NCBI GenBank assembly: GCA_024398755.1
Contig: JAKSIQ010000012.1
Coordinates: forward strand, 1-44,763
DNA: 44,763 nucleotides
Source: Bacteroidaceae bacterium
Lineage (GTDB): Bacteria > Bacteroidota > Bacteroidia > Bacteroidales > Bacteroidaceae
Direction of reading: 5' to 3'
Every line of letters starts with the position of its first letter. Within the stretch, counting starts at the first letter, position 1. Shown one piece after another: positions 31,764-40,527 of the stretch. The notes under the pieces were generated by a model. That model did not search any database. It worked only from the letters and a program-made list of their open reading frames with translations, and was not told the DNA's origin. The translations under genes and the position numbers were made by a program.

Positions 31764-31799
31764 AAAAGCGGTACTGCATTAAAGCAGCACCGCTTTTTT
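31764..31799 (+). terminator. Rho-independent terminator of nifJ
   Basis: AAAAGCGGTACTGC (31764-31777) pairs with GCAGCACCGCTTTT (31784-31797), 14 positions with one A-C mismatch and a 6-nt loop. The T-run is T31794-31799. It is 23 bp after the nifJ stop. Confidence 0.92.
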
Positions 31800-31802
31800 A
31801 TT

Positions 31803-31810
31803 TATATTTG
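31803..31810 (+). promoter_or_regulatory. Retained -7 element upstream of the decayed transporter locus
   Basis: TATATTTG matches TAnnTTTG exactly and lies 23 bp before the ATG of the 32-codon remnant. Confidence 0.45.
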
Positions 31811-31833
31811 CGGAAACCAACAACTGAACGCTT

Positions 31834-31932
31834 ATGGGATATTCATCCAATCCGGACCAGATTACCCGTGACTATTTTGATTCTCTGCTTCTTGAGACAC
31901 GTTATCTGGATTCCGTTACTAGAAACTTCTGA
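31834..31932 (+). pseudogene. 32-codon remnant of a truncated gene
   Basis: The frame MGYSSNPDQITRDYFDSLL continues to a TGA at 31930-31932 that overlaps the ATG of the next gene. The N-terminal 27 residues look like the beginning of a larger enzyme. From memory they resemble the start of a Bacteroides FMN-dependent alpha-hydroxy-acid oxidising protein, but I am unsure. The last five residues (VTRNF) may be the original C-terminus joined by a deletion. Alternatively it is a genuine small protein. The neighbouring gene has also lost its middle, which favours decay. Confidence 0.45.
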
Positions 31933-32542
31933 TGGAACAGAATGGTAATGACAGGCTGACATGGTTCCAGAGAATCAGTTTCAGCTCGGGCGATTTGGCT
32001 CAGAATCTTATTTATCAGACCATCAGCATCTGGCTGTTGTTCTATTACAACAATGTGTTCGGTTTGAAGTCGGACGTTGTTGCAACAATGTTTCTTGTTG
32101 TCAGAATCATAGACATTGTATGGGATCCCATTGTGGGCGCTTTTGTTGACCGTGCCAATCCGCGATGGGGCAAGTACCGTTCGTGGCTTGTCTTTGGCGG
32201 AATTCCAATGGCAGGTTTTGCAATGCTCTGTTTCTGGAACGGATTCAGCGGTTCGCTGCTGTACGCATATATAACGTACGTTGGAATGTCAATGTTCTAT
32301 ACCCTGGTTTCCTGAAGGCCGGCATGGCGCTCGGAGGGGTCATTCCGGGCTATGTCCTGGCGTGGGTGGGGTTCAATTCACAGGCATCGGCCCAGACTGC
32401 GCTTGCCGAGCAGGGTATCCTGTGGCTTGTGACTATTATTCCGGCTGTCCTGATGTTTGCAGGTCTGATGGTCATAAACCGTTATGAGCTGACCGATGAA
32501 CGCATGGACAGCATAAACCGCGAGATAGAATCAGAACGCTAG
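31932..32542 (+). pseudogene. Internally deleted GPH-family sugar:cation symporter
   Basis: The first frame (31932-32315) encodes the N-terminal 127 residues of a glycoside-pentoside-hexuronide symporter of the MFS (MelB/YicJ type): RISFSSGDLAQNLIYQ, VVRIIDIVWDPIVGAFVDRA with the cation-site Asp pattern, and RWGKYRSWLVFGG. It stops after GMSMFYTLVS. From about 32310 a different frame supplies the C-terminal end: FLKAGMALGGVIPGYVLAWVGF, a last membrane segment and INRYELTDERMDSIN, ending at 32542. Together this is about 200 codons of a family that is usually about 450, so roughly 240-250 codons are missing in the middle and the two ends are out of frame. It cannot make a functional carrier. 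Confidence 0.85.
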
Positions 32543-32548
32543 TTACGT

Positions 32549-33892
32549 TTACAATTCGGCTATCGGGGTGTCCCAGATGGCACCGGACTGATTGGCGCGT
32601 TCCTTTTCAAACTGTTTGAGCGTTTCGCAGACAGGACTGTCGGCGGCAAGAGACAAGTCGCAGTGCCCGGCCCGGTTAAGGTGGTCAATTACAACGGCTA
32701 CAGTCATCCGGCTGATGTCAAAAGCCGGAATGTAACACTGTTCTTTTTCCTGTACATCGGTCGATATGGTTTCAATCAGATTGGCATCAATCATGTTGTA
32801 AACCGATTTCAGCGTGATACGCAGAGGAATGTGAAGTTCTCTGGAAATCTGCAGGCTGTTGTATGGCATCTGGCTGTCGGCAAAGCGGCGTGCTATCAGA
32901 TTCAGTATCAGAAGCGAATAATAATCCTTGTGATAGCGGCTGAACTTTCCTGGCTCAGTATAGTAGTTGAAATAGTCATTGTTCTGGCTGACGTATGTCA
33001 GTTCGCATCCGAACAGAACTATTGTCCATGAAATGTTGCACCATAACAGGAACAGTGGCAGAGCAGCAAAACCTCCGTAAATGGCGTTGTAGCCGCTCAG
33101 TTTCAACTGACCCTGAAAATACAGGTTCTGGAAGACCTGGAACACGATGCCGGACAGGATTCCCGGCAGTATTGCGTACTTGAACCTGACCTTTGTATTG
33201 GGCATGAACATGAAGAAACCTGGAAAGATGAGACCTGCAATCAGGTATGGCATGGCATTGATCAGAAATTTCAGGAAACCGCCAAGCAGTTCGTATCCTT
33301 CGGTACCTGTCAGAATCTGCGATGCAAGAACGGACAGACCGCTCAAACAGATAATGGCAATGGGGATGAGCAGCAGCAGTGAGAAATAGTCTGTTATTTT
33401 GCGGCTGACCTTTCTGGTCTTCTTGAGTTGCCAGATGGAGTTCAGATTGATTTCTATACCGTTTGCCAGTGCAAATACCGACCATAGCAGAATGAGCAGT
33501 CCTATGCCTACGAACATTCCTCTGTCACTGTGAGCGAACTGCAGGTAGCTTTCTATGAATTCCATGAGGGTATCAACCTTGTCCTGATCAATAAGACCGT
33601 TGCGCAGAAGATCGTTCACTATGTTCTCAAAACCGAAACCGCGTGCAATTGCAAATATCAGAGCCAGAATCGGGACAAGGGCGAAAAGAGTGGAATAGGT
33701 CAGATCGGCGGCACGCCGTATGACCCGGTCGTCAAAGAAACGTCTTGTCGCAATGACCAGAACTTTTGATGTGTTGCTCAGTACTCTCCAGAAAATATTC
33801 TTCTCGTCAATTTCCTGTGACCAGATTTTCCTTGTGAAAAAGTCCTTGATGGGGTTGGTCCTGTTTTGCGATTCTTCGGTCATGTCTGTCAT
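32549..33892 (-). CDS. YihY/BrkB-family inner membrane protein
   Basis: The 447-residue protein has the YihY (formerly ribonuclease BN-like) domain at about 40-310: RRAADLTYSTLFALVPILALIFAI (key part AADLTYSTLFALVP), six hydrophobic segments, YNAIYGGFAALPLFLLWCNISW with the conserved YGxxaalplfllW motif, and LFGCELTYV. A C-terminal soluble part of about 130 residues resembles a winged helix (LQISRELHIPLRITLKSVYNMI) and is common in Bacteroidetes members. Function is not established for the family. I chose ATG 33892, which overlaps the uvrA stop as ATGA; the upstream ATG at 33937 would lie inside uvrA. It is co-transcribed with uvrA. Confidence 0.9.
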   Translation of the reverse strand: MTDMTEESQNRTNPIKDFFTRKIWSQEIDEKNIFWRVLSNTSKVLVIATRRFFDDRVIRRAADLTYSTLFALVPILALIFAIARGFGFENIVNDLLRNGLIDQDKVDTLMEFIESYLQFAHSDRGMFVGIGLLILLWSVFALANGIEINLNSIWQLKKTRKVSRKITDYFSLLLLIPIAIICLSGLSVLASQILTGTEGYELLGGFLKFLINAMPYLIAGLIFPGFFMFMPNTKVRFKYAILPGILSGIVFQVFQNLYFQGQLKLSGYNAIYGGFAALPLFLLWCNISWTIVLFGCELTYVSQNNDYFNYYTEPGKFSRYHKDYYSLLILNLIARRFADSQMPYNSLQISRELHIPLRITLKSVYNMIDANLIETISTDVQEKEQCYIPAFDISRMTVAVVIDHLNRAGHCDLSLAADSPVCETLKQFEKERANQSGAIWDTPIAEL

Positions 33893-36717
33893 TGAAGTTT
33901 TGATTTGAGAAAATGTCCGGTAATGGATTCGGGACATTTGGCCACCTGCTCGGGAGTTCCGGCTATGACCAGATTTCCGCCACGGCTTCCTCCTTCCGGA
34001 CCGAGGTCAATTAAATGGTCGGCGCATTTTATCACATCCATGTTATGCTCGATGATTATGACTGTATGTCCGCGTCGGATAAGGGCGTCGAACGATTCCA
34101 ACAGCCTGCGTATGTCGTGGAAATGCAGACCTGTTGTAGGTTCGTCGAATATGAATATTGTAGGCTCGGCCTTTTCCAGACTCAGGAAATAAGCCAGTTT
34201 CACACGCTGGCTTTCACCGCCGGAAAGGGTTGATGATGCCTGCCCCAATTTGACGTAGCCAAGGCCTACCTGCTGCAGCGGCTTCAGCTTGTGCACTATC
34301 TTGCGTTCTGTCGCGTCATCTGACGAGAAAAACTCGATAGCCTGGTTTACGGTCATTTCCAGAATCTCCCATATGTTCCTGTCTTTGTATGTGACTTCAA
34401 GCACGTCCTTCTTGAAACGTTTGCCGTGACAGCTTTCGCACTCCAGAGTCAGATCTGACATGAACTGCATCGAGACTGTCACTGTGCCTTCTCCCTTACA
34501 TTCTTCGCATCGGCCTCCTTCTGAATTGAATGAGAAATGTGTGGGGCGATAACCCATCTGGTGCGAAAGCGGCTGGTCTGCGAACAGCTTGCGTATCTCA
34601 TCGTAAGCCTTGACGTATGTGACGGGATTGGAACGTGTGGTCTTGCCAATAGGATCCTGATCGACGAATTCTACAGCCTTTACCATGAAAGTGTCACCTT
34701 CTATGCTGCTGCACTGGCCGGAGGGCTGTCCGGCCTCATCGTACATGGCTTTAAGCTTCTGATACAGAATATCGCGTACCAGTGTGCTTTTGCCGGAACC
34801 GCTCACGCCGGTGACCACTGTCATGACTCCGAGTGGAAATTTTACATCAATCCCCTTCAGATTGTTCTGGCGCGCCCCTTTGATTTCTATATAACTGTTC
34901 CATGGACGGCGTGACGTTGGAACCGGGATGTTTTCTGAACCAGTAAGGTATCTGACTGTCCAGCTTGATGTCTGACTGTCCAGATTGGCAACATTGCCTT
35001 GATACACAATCTCACCTCCATGTCTGCCTGCGTCAGGCCCAACGTCTATGATATAGTCAGCTGCACGGATTATTTCTTCGTCGTGTTCAACCACAACAAC
35101 CGTATTGCCTGTTCCCTGCAACTGACGCAGGACACGAATCAGTTTCTCCGTGTCACGGCTATGCAGACCTATGCTAGGCTCATCAAGGACATACAGGGAA
35201 CCCATTAGGCTGCTGCCCAGTGAAGTGACCAGACTGATGCGCTGGCTTTCACCGCCAGACAACGTGGCACTGCTGCGGTTCAGTGTCAGGTATTCCAGTC
35301 CTGTATCAATCATGAACTGCAGACGTGAGGTGATTTCTGAAAGTATGCGTGATGCTGTGATGGAATCGGTCTTTGACAGTACAAGGTTGTCAAAGAACAG
35401 TTTCAGTTCGGATATCGGCATTTCGACCAGATCGGTGATGGGCCTGCCTCCAACATGGACATATTCGGCTTCCTTCTTGAGGCGCTTGCCATGACACATT
35501 GGACATGCGGTCTTGCCACGGTATCTGGCCAGCATCACACGGTACTGGATCTTGTACTGGTTCTTTTCCAGCATTTTGAAGAAGTTGTCTATGCATGCTT
35601 CATCCCAGCCGTTCTCATCGGGGCCGATGCCGCTTCCATGCCACAGGTAGTCTTTCTGGCTGTCTGTCAGCTGATAATATGGTGTGAAGATTGGAAAATC
35701 GTGCTTCTGTGCCTGAAGAATGAAATAATTCTTCCATTCAACCATTTTCTCTCCGCGCCAGCATACAACGCAACCGTCATATACGCTCAGGCTCCTGTTG
35801 GGTATCACAAGGTCTTCGTCAATGCCGACGACACGTCCGAATCCTTCGCATTTCGGACATGCGCCCATGGGGGAATTGAATGAGAACAGGTTTTCCGAAG
35901 GCTGCTGGAACCGGATTCCGTCGGCCTCGAAACGGTTGCTGAAAGAGTACAGACGGTTGCCTCCGTCAATGTAGAAGCGCAACATGCATTCGCCTGAACC
36001 TTCGTAGAAGGCTGTCTCGATGGAATCTGTAAGACGGCTTATGCTTTCGCGGGTGTCACTTACGGCAAGCCTGTCAACAAGCAGTGAAAGGCCTGTGGCC
36101 GATGCAGACATGCTTTCCAGCAGATGACTGTCTTTTCTGAACTCATCAATATCAAGCATCTGACCGTCAAGGTCAATGCGCGAGTAGCCTTCCTTCATGT
36201 AAATGGCCAGCTGCTGTTCAAGGCTGCGGCCAGGTATGATGCGGATAGGCGACAATACGGTGAAACGGGTACCGATGACCTGTGTCTTTACGAAGTCAAC
36301 CACATCTTCAACGCTGTGGCGCGATACTTCAACGCCACTTATGGGCGATATGGTCCGTCCTATTCTGGCGAACAGAAGTTTCAGGTAATCGTATATTTCA
36401 GTCCGGGTTCCGACAGTTGATCGCGGATTGCGGTTCCCTGAACGCTGTCCTATGGCAATAGTTGGCGGAAGGCCTTCAATGCCGTCACATTCAGGCTTCT
36501 TCATGCGTCCAAGGAACTGTCGTGCATAGGCTGAAAGTGACTCCACATACCGGCGCTGTCCTTCGGCGTACAGGGTGTCAAAAGCAAGTGACGATTTGCC
36601 TGAACCTGACAGTCCTGTAATTACCGTAAATCTGTCACGCGGTATTCTGACGTCAGCATTCTTCAGATTGTTCGCTCTTGCTCCCCTGATGTTTATCCAT
36701 TCGCTGTCTGCGTCCAT
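33889..36717 (-). CDS. uvrA: Excinuclease ABC subunit A
   Basis: UvrA is the damage-recognising ATPase of nucleotide excision repair. The 942 residues show two ABC modules: Walker [10 protein letters not shown] (35-43) and GVSGSGKST (637-645), signatures LSGGESQR (486-493 and 831-838), and LDEPSIGLH and FDEPTTGLH. The C-terminal zinc module is complete (Cys737, 740, 760, 763). In the first zinc module only ACPKC (286-290) is visible; the preceding CxxC pair of E. coli UvrA is missing ([19 protein letters not shown]). Another CPMC (405-408) is part of the module I zinc region. Length matches the family. A second UvrA paralogue is common in Bacteroidales, so this might be either copy. Confidence 0.95.
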   Translation of the reverse strand: MDADSEWINIRGARANNLKNADVRIPRDRFTVITGLSGSGKSSLAFDTLYAEGQRRYVESLSAYARQFLGRMKKPECDGIEGLPPTIAIGQRSGNRNPRSTVGTRTEIYDYLKLLFARIGRTISPISGVEVSRHSVEDVVDFVKTQVIGTRFTVLSPIRIIPGRSLEQQLAIYMKEGYSRIDLDGQMLDIDEFRKDSHLLESMSASATGLSLLVDRLAVSDTRESISRLTDSIETAFYEGSGECMLRFYIDGGNRLYSFSNRFEADGIRFQQPSENLFSFNSPMGACPKCEGFGRVVGIDEDLVIPNRSLSVYDGCVVCWRGEKMVEWKNYFILQAQKHDFPIFTPYYQLTDSQKDYLWHGSGIGPDENGWDEACIDNFFKMLEKNQYKIQYRVMLARYRGKTACPMCHGKRLKKEAEYVHVGGRPITDLVEMPISELKLFFDNLVLSKTDSITASRILSEITSRLQFMIDTGLEYLTLNRSSATLSGGESQRISLVTSLGSSLMGSLYVLDEPSIGLHSRDTEKLIRVLRQLQGTGNTVVVVEHDEEIIRAADYIIDVGPDAGRHGGEIVYQGNVANLDSQTSSWTVRYLTGSENIPVPTSRRPWNSYIEIKGARQNNLKGIDVKFPLGVMTVVTGVSGSGKSTLVRDILYQKLKAMYDEAGQPSGQCSSIEGDTFMVKAVEFVDQDPIGKTTRSNPVTYVKAYDEIRKLFADQPLSHQMGYRPTHFSFNSEGGRCEECKGEGTVTVSMQFMSDLTLECESCHGKRFKKDVLEVTYKDRNIWEILEMTVNQAIEFFSSDDATERKIVHKLKPLQQVGLGYVKLGQASSTLSGGESQRVKLAYFLSLEKAEPTIFIFDEPTTGLHFHDIRRLLESFDALIRRGHTVIIIEHNMDVIKCADHLIDLGPEGGSRGGNLVIAGTPEQVAKCPESITGHFLKSKLQ

Positions 36718-36739
36718 GCTTTTGTGAAAAACGATTATG

Positions 36740-36747
36740 CAAAAATA
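36740..36747 (-). promoter_or_regulatory. -7 element of uvrA
   Basis: The minus strand reads TATTTTTG, an exact TAnnTTTG match, 22 bp ahead of the ATG at 36717. It is 23 bp from the oppositely oriented purL -7 element, so the two polymerase sites are divergent and close. Confidence 0.55.
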
Positions 36748-36770
36748 CCCATTTTCTTATTATAAAAGAG

Positions 36771-36778
36771 TACCTTTG
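36771..36778 (+). promoter_or_regulatory. -7 element of purL
   Basis: TACCTTTG followed by CA matches the TAnnTTTG consensus. The leader before the ATG at 36801 would be about 17 nt. No purine riboswitch or PUR box was seen. Confidence 0.6.
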
Positions 36779-36800
36779 CATATCCAAATCAAAAACTGAA

Positions 36801-39800
36801 ATGATAATCTTCTTCAAGAACCCGTCAGGCACCATTGTTGCCACAGAGACTGCTTCAAAACCTGCAAGTGAAGACATCAGAAAGCTCAGCTGGCTGTACG
36901 GTGACGCACAGTTGCTGGATGCTGAATCATTGGGAGGCTTTTTCATCGGCCCGCGTCGTGAAATGATTACGCCTTGGAGTACCAATGCGGTGGAAATTAC
37001 CCAGAATATGGGACTTTCAGGCATAACCCGCATTGAGGAGTATTTCCCGGTGAAGGATGAAAATGCCCAGTATGACCCGATGCTGCAGCGTCTGTATAAG
37101 GGTCTTGACCAGAATATCTTTACCGTGGATATCAAACCACAGCCCATTCTTTTCATTGAAGATCTGGATTCATATAACGAGCAGGAGGGCCTTGCTCTTT
37201 CAAAGGAGGAAATTGACTATCTGCACAAGGTGGAAGGCGAACTGGGTCGCAAGCTTACCGACAGTGAAGTGTTCGGCTTTGCACAGATCAACTCGGAGCA
37301 CTGCCGTCACAAGATTTTCGGAGGAAAGTTCATCATCGACGGAAAGGAAATGGAGTCCAGCCTGTTCCAGATGATCAAGAAGACCACTCAGGAGAACCCG
37401 AACCAGATTCTTTCAGCATACAAGGACAATGTTGCATTCGCACAGGGTCCTGTTGTAGAGCAGTTCGCTCCGGCAGACCATTCGACATCGGACTATTTCA
37501 TTATAAAGGATATTGAGACCGTCATTTCGCTGAAGGCCGAAACACACAACTTCCCGACCACGGTTGAACCGTTCAACGGCGCATCGACCGGTACCGGCGG
37601 CGAAATCCGCGACCGTATGGGTGGCGGTACAGGTTCGTGGCCTATTGCAGGTACTGCCGTCTATATGACATCGTACCCGCGCAATGACGAGAACCGTACT
37701 TGGGAAAAGAGCATGAAGGAGCGCCAGTGGCTGTATCAGACACCTGAACAGATTCTCATCAAGGCTTCAAACGGTGCTTCCGATTTCGGCAACAAGTTCG
37801 GCCAGCCTCTTATCTGCGGTTCACTGCTCACTTTCGAACACCAGGAGAACGGCGAACAGTACGGTTATGATAAGGTCATCATGATGGCTGGTGGTGTGGG
37901 CTACGGTACAAAACGTGACTGCATCAAGGGCGAGCCGCAGAAGGGCAACAAGATTGTGGTGCTTGGCGGTGACAACTACCGCATCGGTCTTGGAGGCGGT
38001 TCGGTCTCATCGGTTGAAACCGGCCGTTATTCAAGCGGAATCGAGCTGAATGCCGTGCAGCGTGCAAACGCTGAAATGCAGAAGCGTGCATACAACGTGA
38101 CACGCGCACTTTGTGAAGAGGACACCAATCCTATAGTTTCAATACACGACCACGGTTCAGCCGGTCATGTGAACTGTCTGTCTGAACTTGTTGAGGAATG
38201 CGGCGGCCTGATTGACATGACCAAGCTGCCTGTAGGCGACAAGACACTTTCGTCGAAGGAAATCATTGCCAATGAGTCACAGGAGCGCATGGGTCTGCTC
38301 ATTGATCAGAAGCATATTGAACATGTCCAGAAGATTGCCGAGCGCGAGCGTGCCCCGATGTACGTTGTGGGTGAGACCACAGGTGACGCCCGTTTCGCCT
38401 TCCAGCAGGGTGACGGCGTACGTCCGTTCGACCTGGCCGTGAGCCAGATGTTCGGTTCTTCACCGAAGACCTACATGGTCGATGAGACCGTTGAGCGCAA
38501 GTATGAGAATGTGACATATTCCGAAGACAAGTTCCAGGATTATCTGAAGGATGTGCTCCAGCTTGAGGCTGTTGCCTGCAAGGACTGGCTGACCAACAAG
38601 GTTGACCGCTCGGTTACCGGTAAGATTGCACGCCAGCAGTGTCAGGGTGAACTTCAGCTTCCGCTTTCAGACTGCGGTGTTGTAGCTTTGGACTACCGTG
38701 GTGAGAAAGGTATTGCAACTGCCATAGGTCATGCGCCTCAGGCCGGTCTGGCCGACCCGGCAGCCGGTTCAGTGCTTTCAGTGGCCGAATCGCTTACCAA
38801 CATTGTGTTCGCTCCGCTGACCGACGGCCTCAAGACCGTTTCCCTGTCAGCCAACTGGATGTGGCCGTGCCGCGCACAGAAGGGCGAGGACGCACGTCTG
38901 TACAAAGGCGTAAAGGCTCTGTCAGACTTCTGTCAGGAACTCGGAATAAACGTTCCTACAGGTAAGGACTCGCTTTCAATGACTCAGAAATATCCGAACG
39001 GCGAGAAGGTAATCAGCCCGGGTACCGTCATAGTAACTTCGGGCGGTCAGGTGTCAGATATAAAGAAGGTGGTTTCACCGGTGCTTGCCGATCGCAAGGA
39101 CAGCGTCCTGATTCACATTGATTTCAGCTTTGACGCTCAGAAGCTTGGAGGTTCCGCTTTTGCACAGGTGCTTGGCAAAATTGGCAGCGATGTTCCTACG
39201 GTAAAGAACTCCGAATATTTTGCCGATGCCTTTGACGCAGTCCAGTCTCTTATTGACAAGAAACTGGTTCTGGCCGGTCACGACATTTCAGCCGGTGGTC
39301 TGGTCGTAACTCTTCTGGAAATGTGCTTTGCCAACGTTGCCGGCGGTCTTGAGATATCTCTTGACAAACTTGAAGGCGACGATCTGATAAAGATGCTGTT
39401 TGCTGAGAATCCGGGTGTCGTTCTGCAGGTAGAGTCGAAGAAACTCGATGCAGTGGGCGAAATCCTTGACGAAGCAGGTGTCGGTTATGCCGTAATAGGC
39501 CGTCCTTCAGACAACCGTTCACTCTACATACGTCGCGGAAAGAAGGACCTTGACATTGACATAGATGCAATGCGTGACCTCTGGTACAAGCCTTCGTACC
39601 TGCTTGACCGCAAACAGTCCATGAACGGCTGTGCCGACAAGCGTTTCAAGAATTACAGCAAGCTTCCAATGAACATAAAGCTGCCGTATGACTTCACCGG
39701 CAAACTGTCACAGTTCGGCCTGAATCCGGACCGCCGTACGGCAAGTGGAATCAGGGCGGCCATTATCCGTGAGAAGGGTACCAACGGTGAACGTGAAATG

Positions 39801-40499
39801 GCTTATACCTTGTGGCTGGCCGGATTCGATGTCAAGGATGTCACCATGACCGACCTTGTAAGCGGTCGTGAGACTCTTGATGATATCAATATGATTGTAT
39901 ATTGCGGCGGTTTCTCCAATTCTGACGTTCTTGGCTCTGCCAAGGGCTGGGCTGGCGCATTCCTGTTCAACCCAAAGGCAAAGGAGACACTTGACCGTTT
40001 CTATGCACGCAAGGACACTCTTTCGCTTGGAATCTGCAACGGTTGCCAGCTTATGATTGAACTCGGACTCATCAATCCTGATCATGACAGGAAGAGCCGT
40101 ATGCTGCACAATGATTCTCATAAATTCGAATCGGCCTTCATAGGTCTGTCAATTCCTGAAAACAACAGCGTGATGTTCGGTTCACTGGCCGGCAGCCGTC
40201 TGGGTGTATGGGTGGCTCACGGAGAGGGCAAGTTCAACCTGCCTTACGGAGAAGACAAGTACAATGTCATAGCAAAATATACGTACCAGGATTATCCTGC
40301 TAACCCGAATGGTTCAGATTACAACGTTGCCGGTATTGCAAGTGCAGACGGCCGTCACGTTGCCATGATGCCGCATCCGGAACGTGCCATCTTCCCATGG
40401 CAGTGCGGCTTCTATCCGGCTGACCGTCGCGATGACCAGATAACTCCGTGGCTTGAAGCCTTTGTCAACGCCCGCAAGTGGGTTGAGGCTCAGAGATAA
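36801..40499 (+). CDS. purL: Phosphoribosylformylglycinamidine synthase (single-chain)
   Basis: The enzyme makes FGAM from FGAR, glutamine and ATP, the fourth step of purine synthesis. The 1232 residues follow the large PurL plan: an N-terminal PurS-like domain, a linker with FAQINSEHCRHKIFGG, the FGAM synthetase domains with LKAETHNFPTTVEPFNGASTGTGGEIRD (key part AETHNFPT and GASTGTGG), GKDSLSMTQ, and a C-terminal glutamine amidotransferase with GICNGCQLM (nucleophile near Cys1079) and MMPHPERAIFPW (catalytic His/Glu). It is slightly shorter than E. coli PurL (1295). The gene is divergent from uvrA over 83 bp. A lipoprotein gene follows 28 bp after the stop without a visible terminator. Confidence 0.97.
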   Translation: MIIFFKNPSGTIVATETASKPASEDIRKLSWLYGDAQLLDAESLGGFFIGPRREMITPWSTNAVEITQNMGLSGITRIEEYFPVKDENAQYDPMLQRLYKGLDQNIFTVDIKPQPILFIEDLDSYNEQEGLALSKEEIDYLHKVEGELGRKLTDSEVFGFAQINSEHCRHKIFGGKFIIDGKEMESSLFQMIKKTTQENPNQILSAYKDNVAFAQGPVVEQFAPADHSTSDYFIIKDIETVISLKAETHNFPTTVEPFNGASTGTGGEIRDRMGGGTGSWPIAGTAVYMTSYPRNDENRTWEKSMKERQWLYQTPEQILIKASNGASDFGNKFGQPLICGSLLTFEHQENGEQYGYDKVIMMAGGVGYGTKRDCIKGEPQKGNKIVVLGGDNYRIGLGGGSVSSVETGRYSSGIELNAVQRANAEMQKRAYNVTRALCEEDTNPIVSIHDHGSAGHVNCLSELVEECGGLIDMTKLPVGDKTLSSKEIIANESQERMGLLIDQKHIEHVQKIAERERAPMYVVGETTGDARFAFQQGDGVRPFDLAVSQMFGSSPKTYMVDETVERKYENVTYSEDKFQDYLKDVLQLEAVACKDWLTNKVDRSVTGKIARQQCQGELQLPLSDCGVVALDYRGEKGIATAIGHAPQAGLADPAAGSVLSVAESLTNIVFAPLTDGLKTVSLSANWMWPCRAQKGEDARLYKGVKALSDFCQELGINVPTGKDSLSMTQKYPNGEKVISPGTVIVTSGGQVSDIKKVVSPVLADRKDSVLIHIDFSFDAQKLGGSAFAQVLGKIGSDVPTVKNSEYFADAFDAVQSLIDKKLVLAGHDISAGGLVVTLLEMCFANVAGGLEISLDKLEGDDLIKMLFAENPGVVLQVESKKLDAVGEILDEAGVGYAVIGRPSDNRSLYIRRGKKDLDIDIDAMRDLWYKPSYLLDRKQSMNGCADKRFKNYSKLPMNIKLPYDFTGKLSQFGLNPDRRTASGIRAAIIREKGTNGEREMAYTLWLAGFDVKDVTMTDLVSGRETLDDINMIVYCGGFSNSDVLGSAKGWAGAFLFNPKAKETLDRFYARKDTLSLGICNGCQLMIELGLINPDHDRKSRMLHNDSHKFESAFIGLSIPENNSVMFGSLAGSRLGVWVAHGEGKFNLPYGEDKYNVIAKYTYQDYPANPNGSDYNVAGIASADGRHVAMMPHPERAIFPWQCGFYPADRRDDQITPWLEAFVNARKWVEAQR

Positions 40500-40527
40500 A
40501 AACAGGATAAACACATATAGACAACTA

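Noticed and set aside
32543-32548. A terminator between the decayed symporter gene and the convergent YihY gene
   Set aside because: Only 6 bp separate the two stops and no stem followed by a T-run could be drawn there.
33893-33937. Earlier start for the YihY/BrkB gene
   Set aside because: It would lie inside uvrA; the ATG at 33892 forms a classic ATGA overlap with the uvrA stop.
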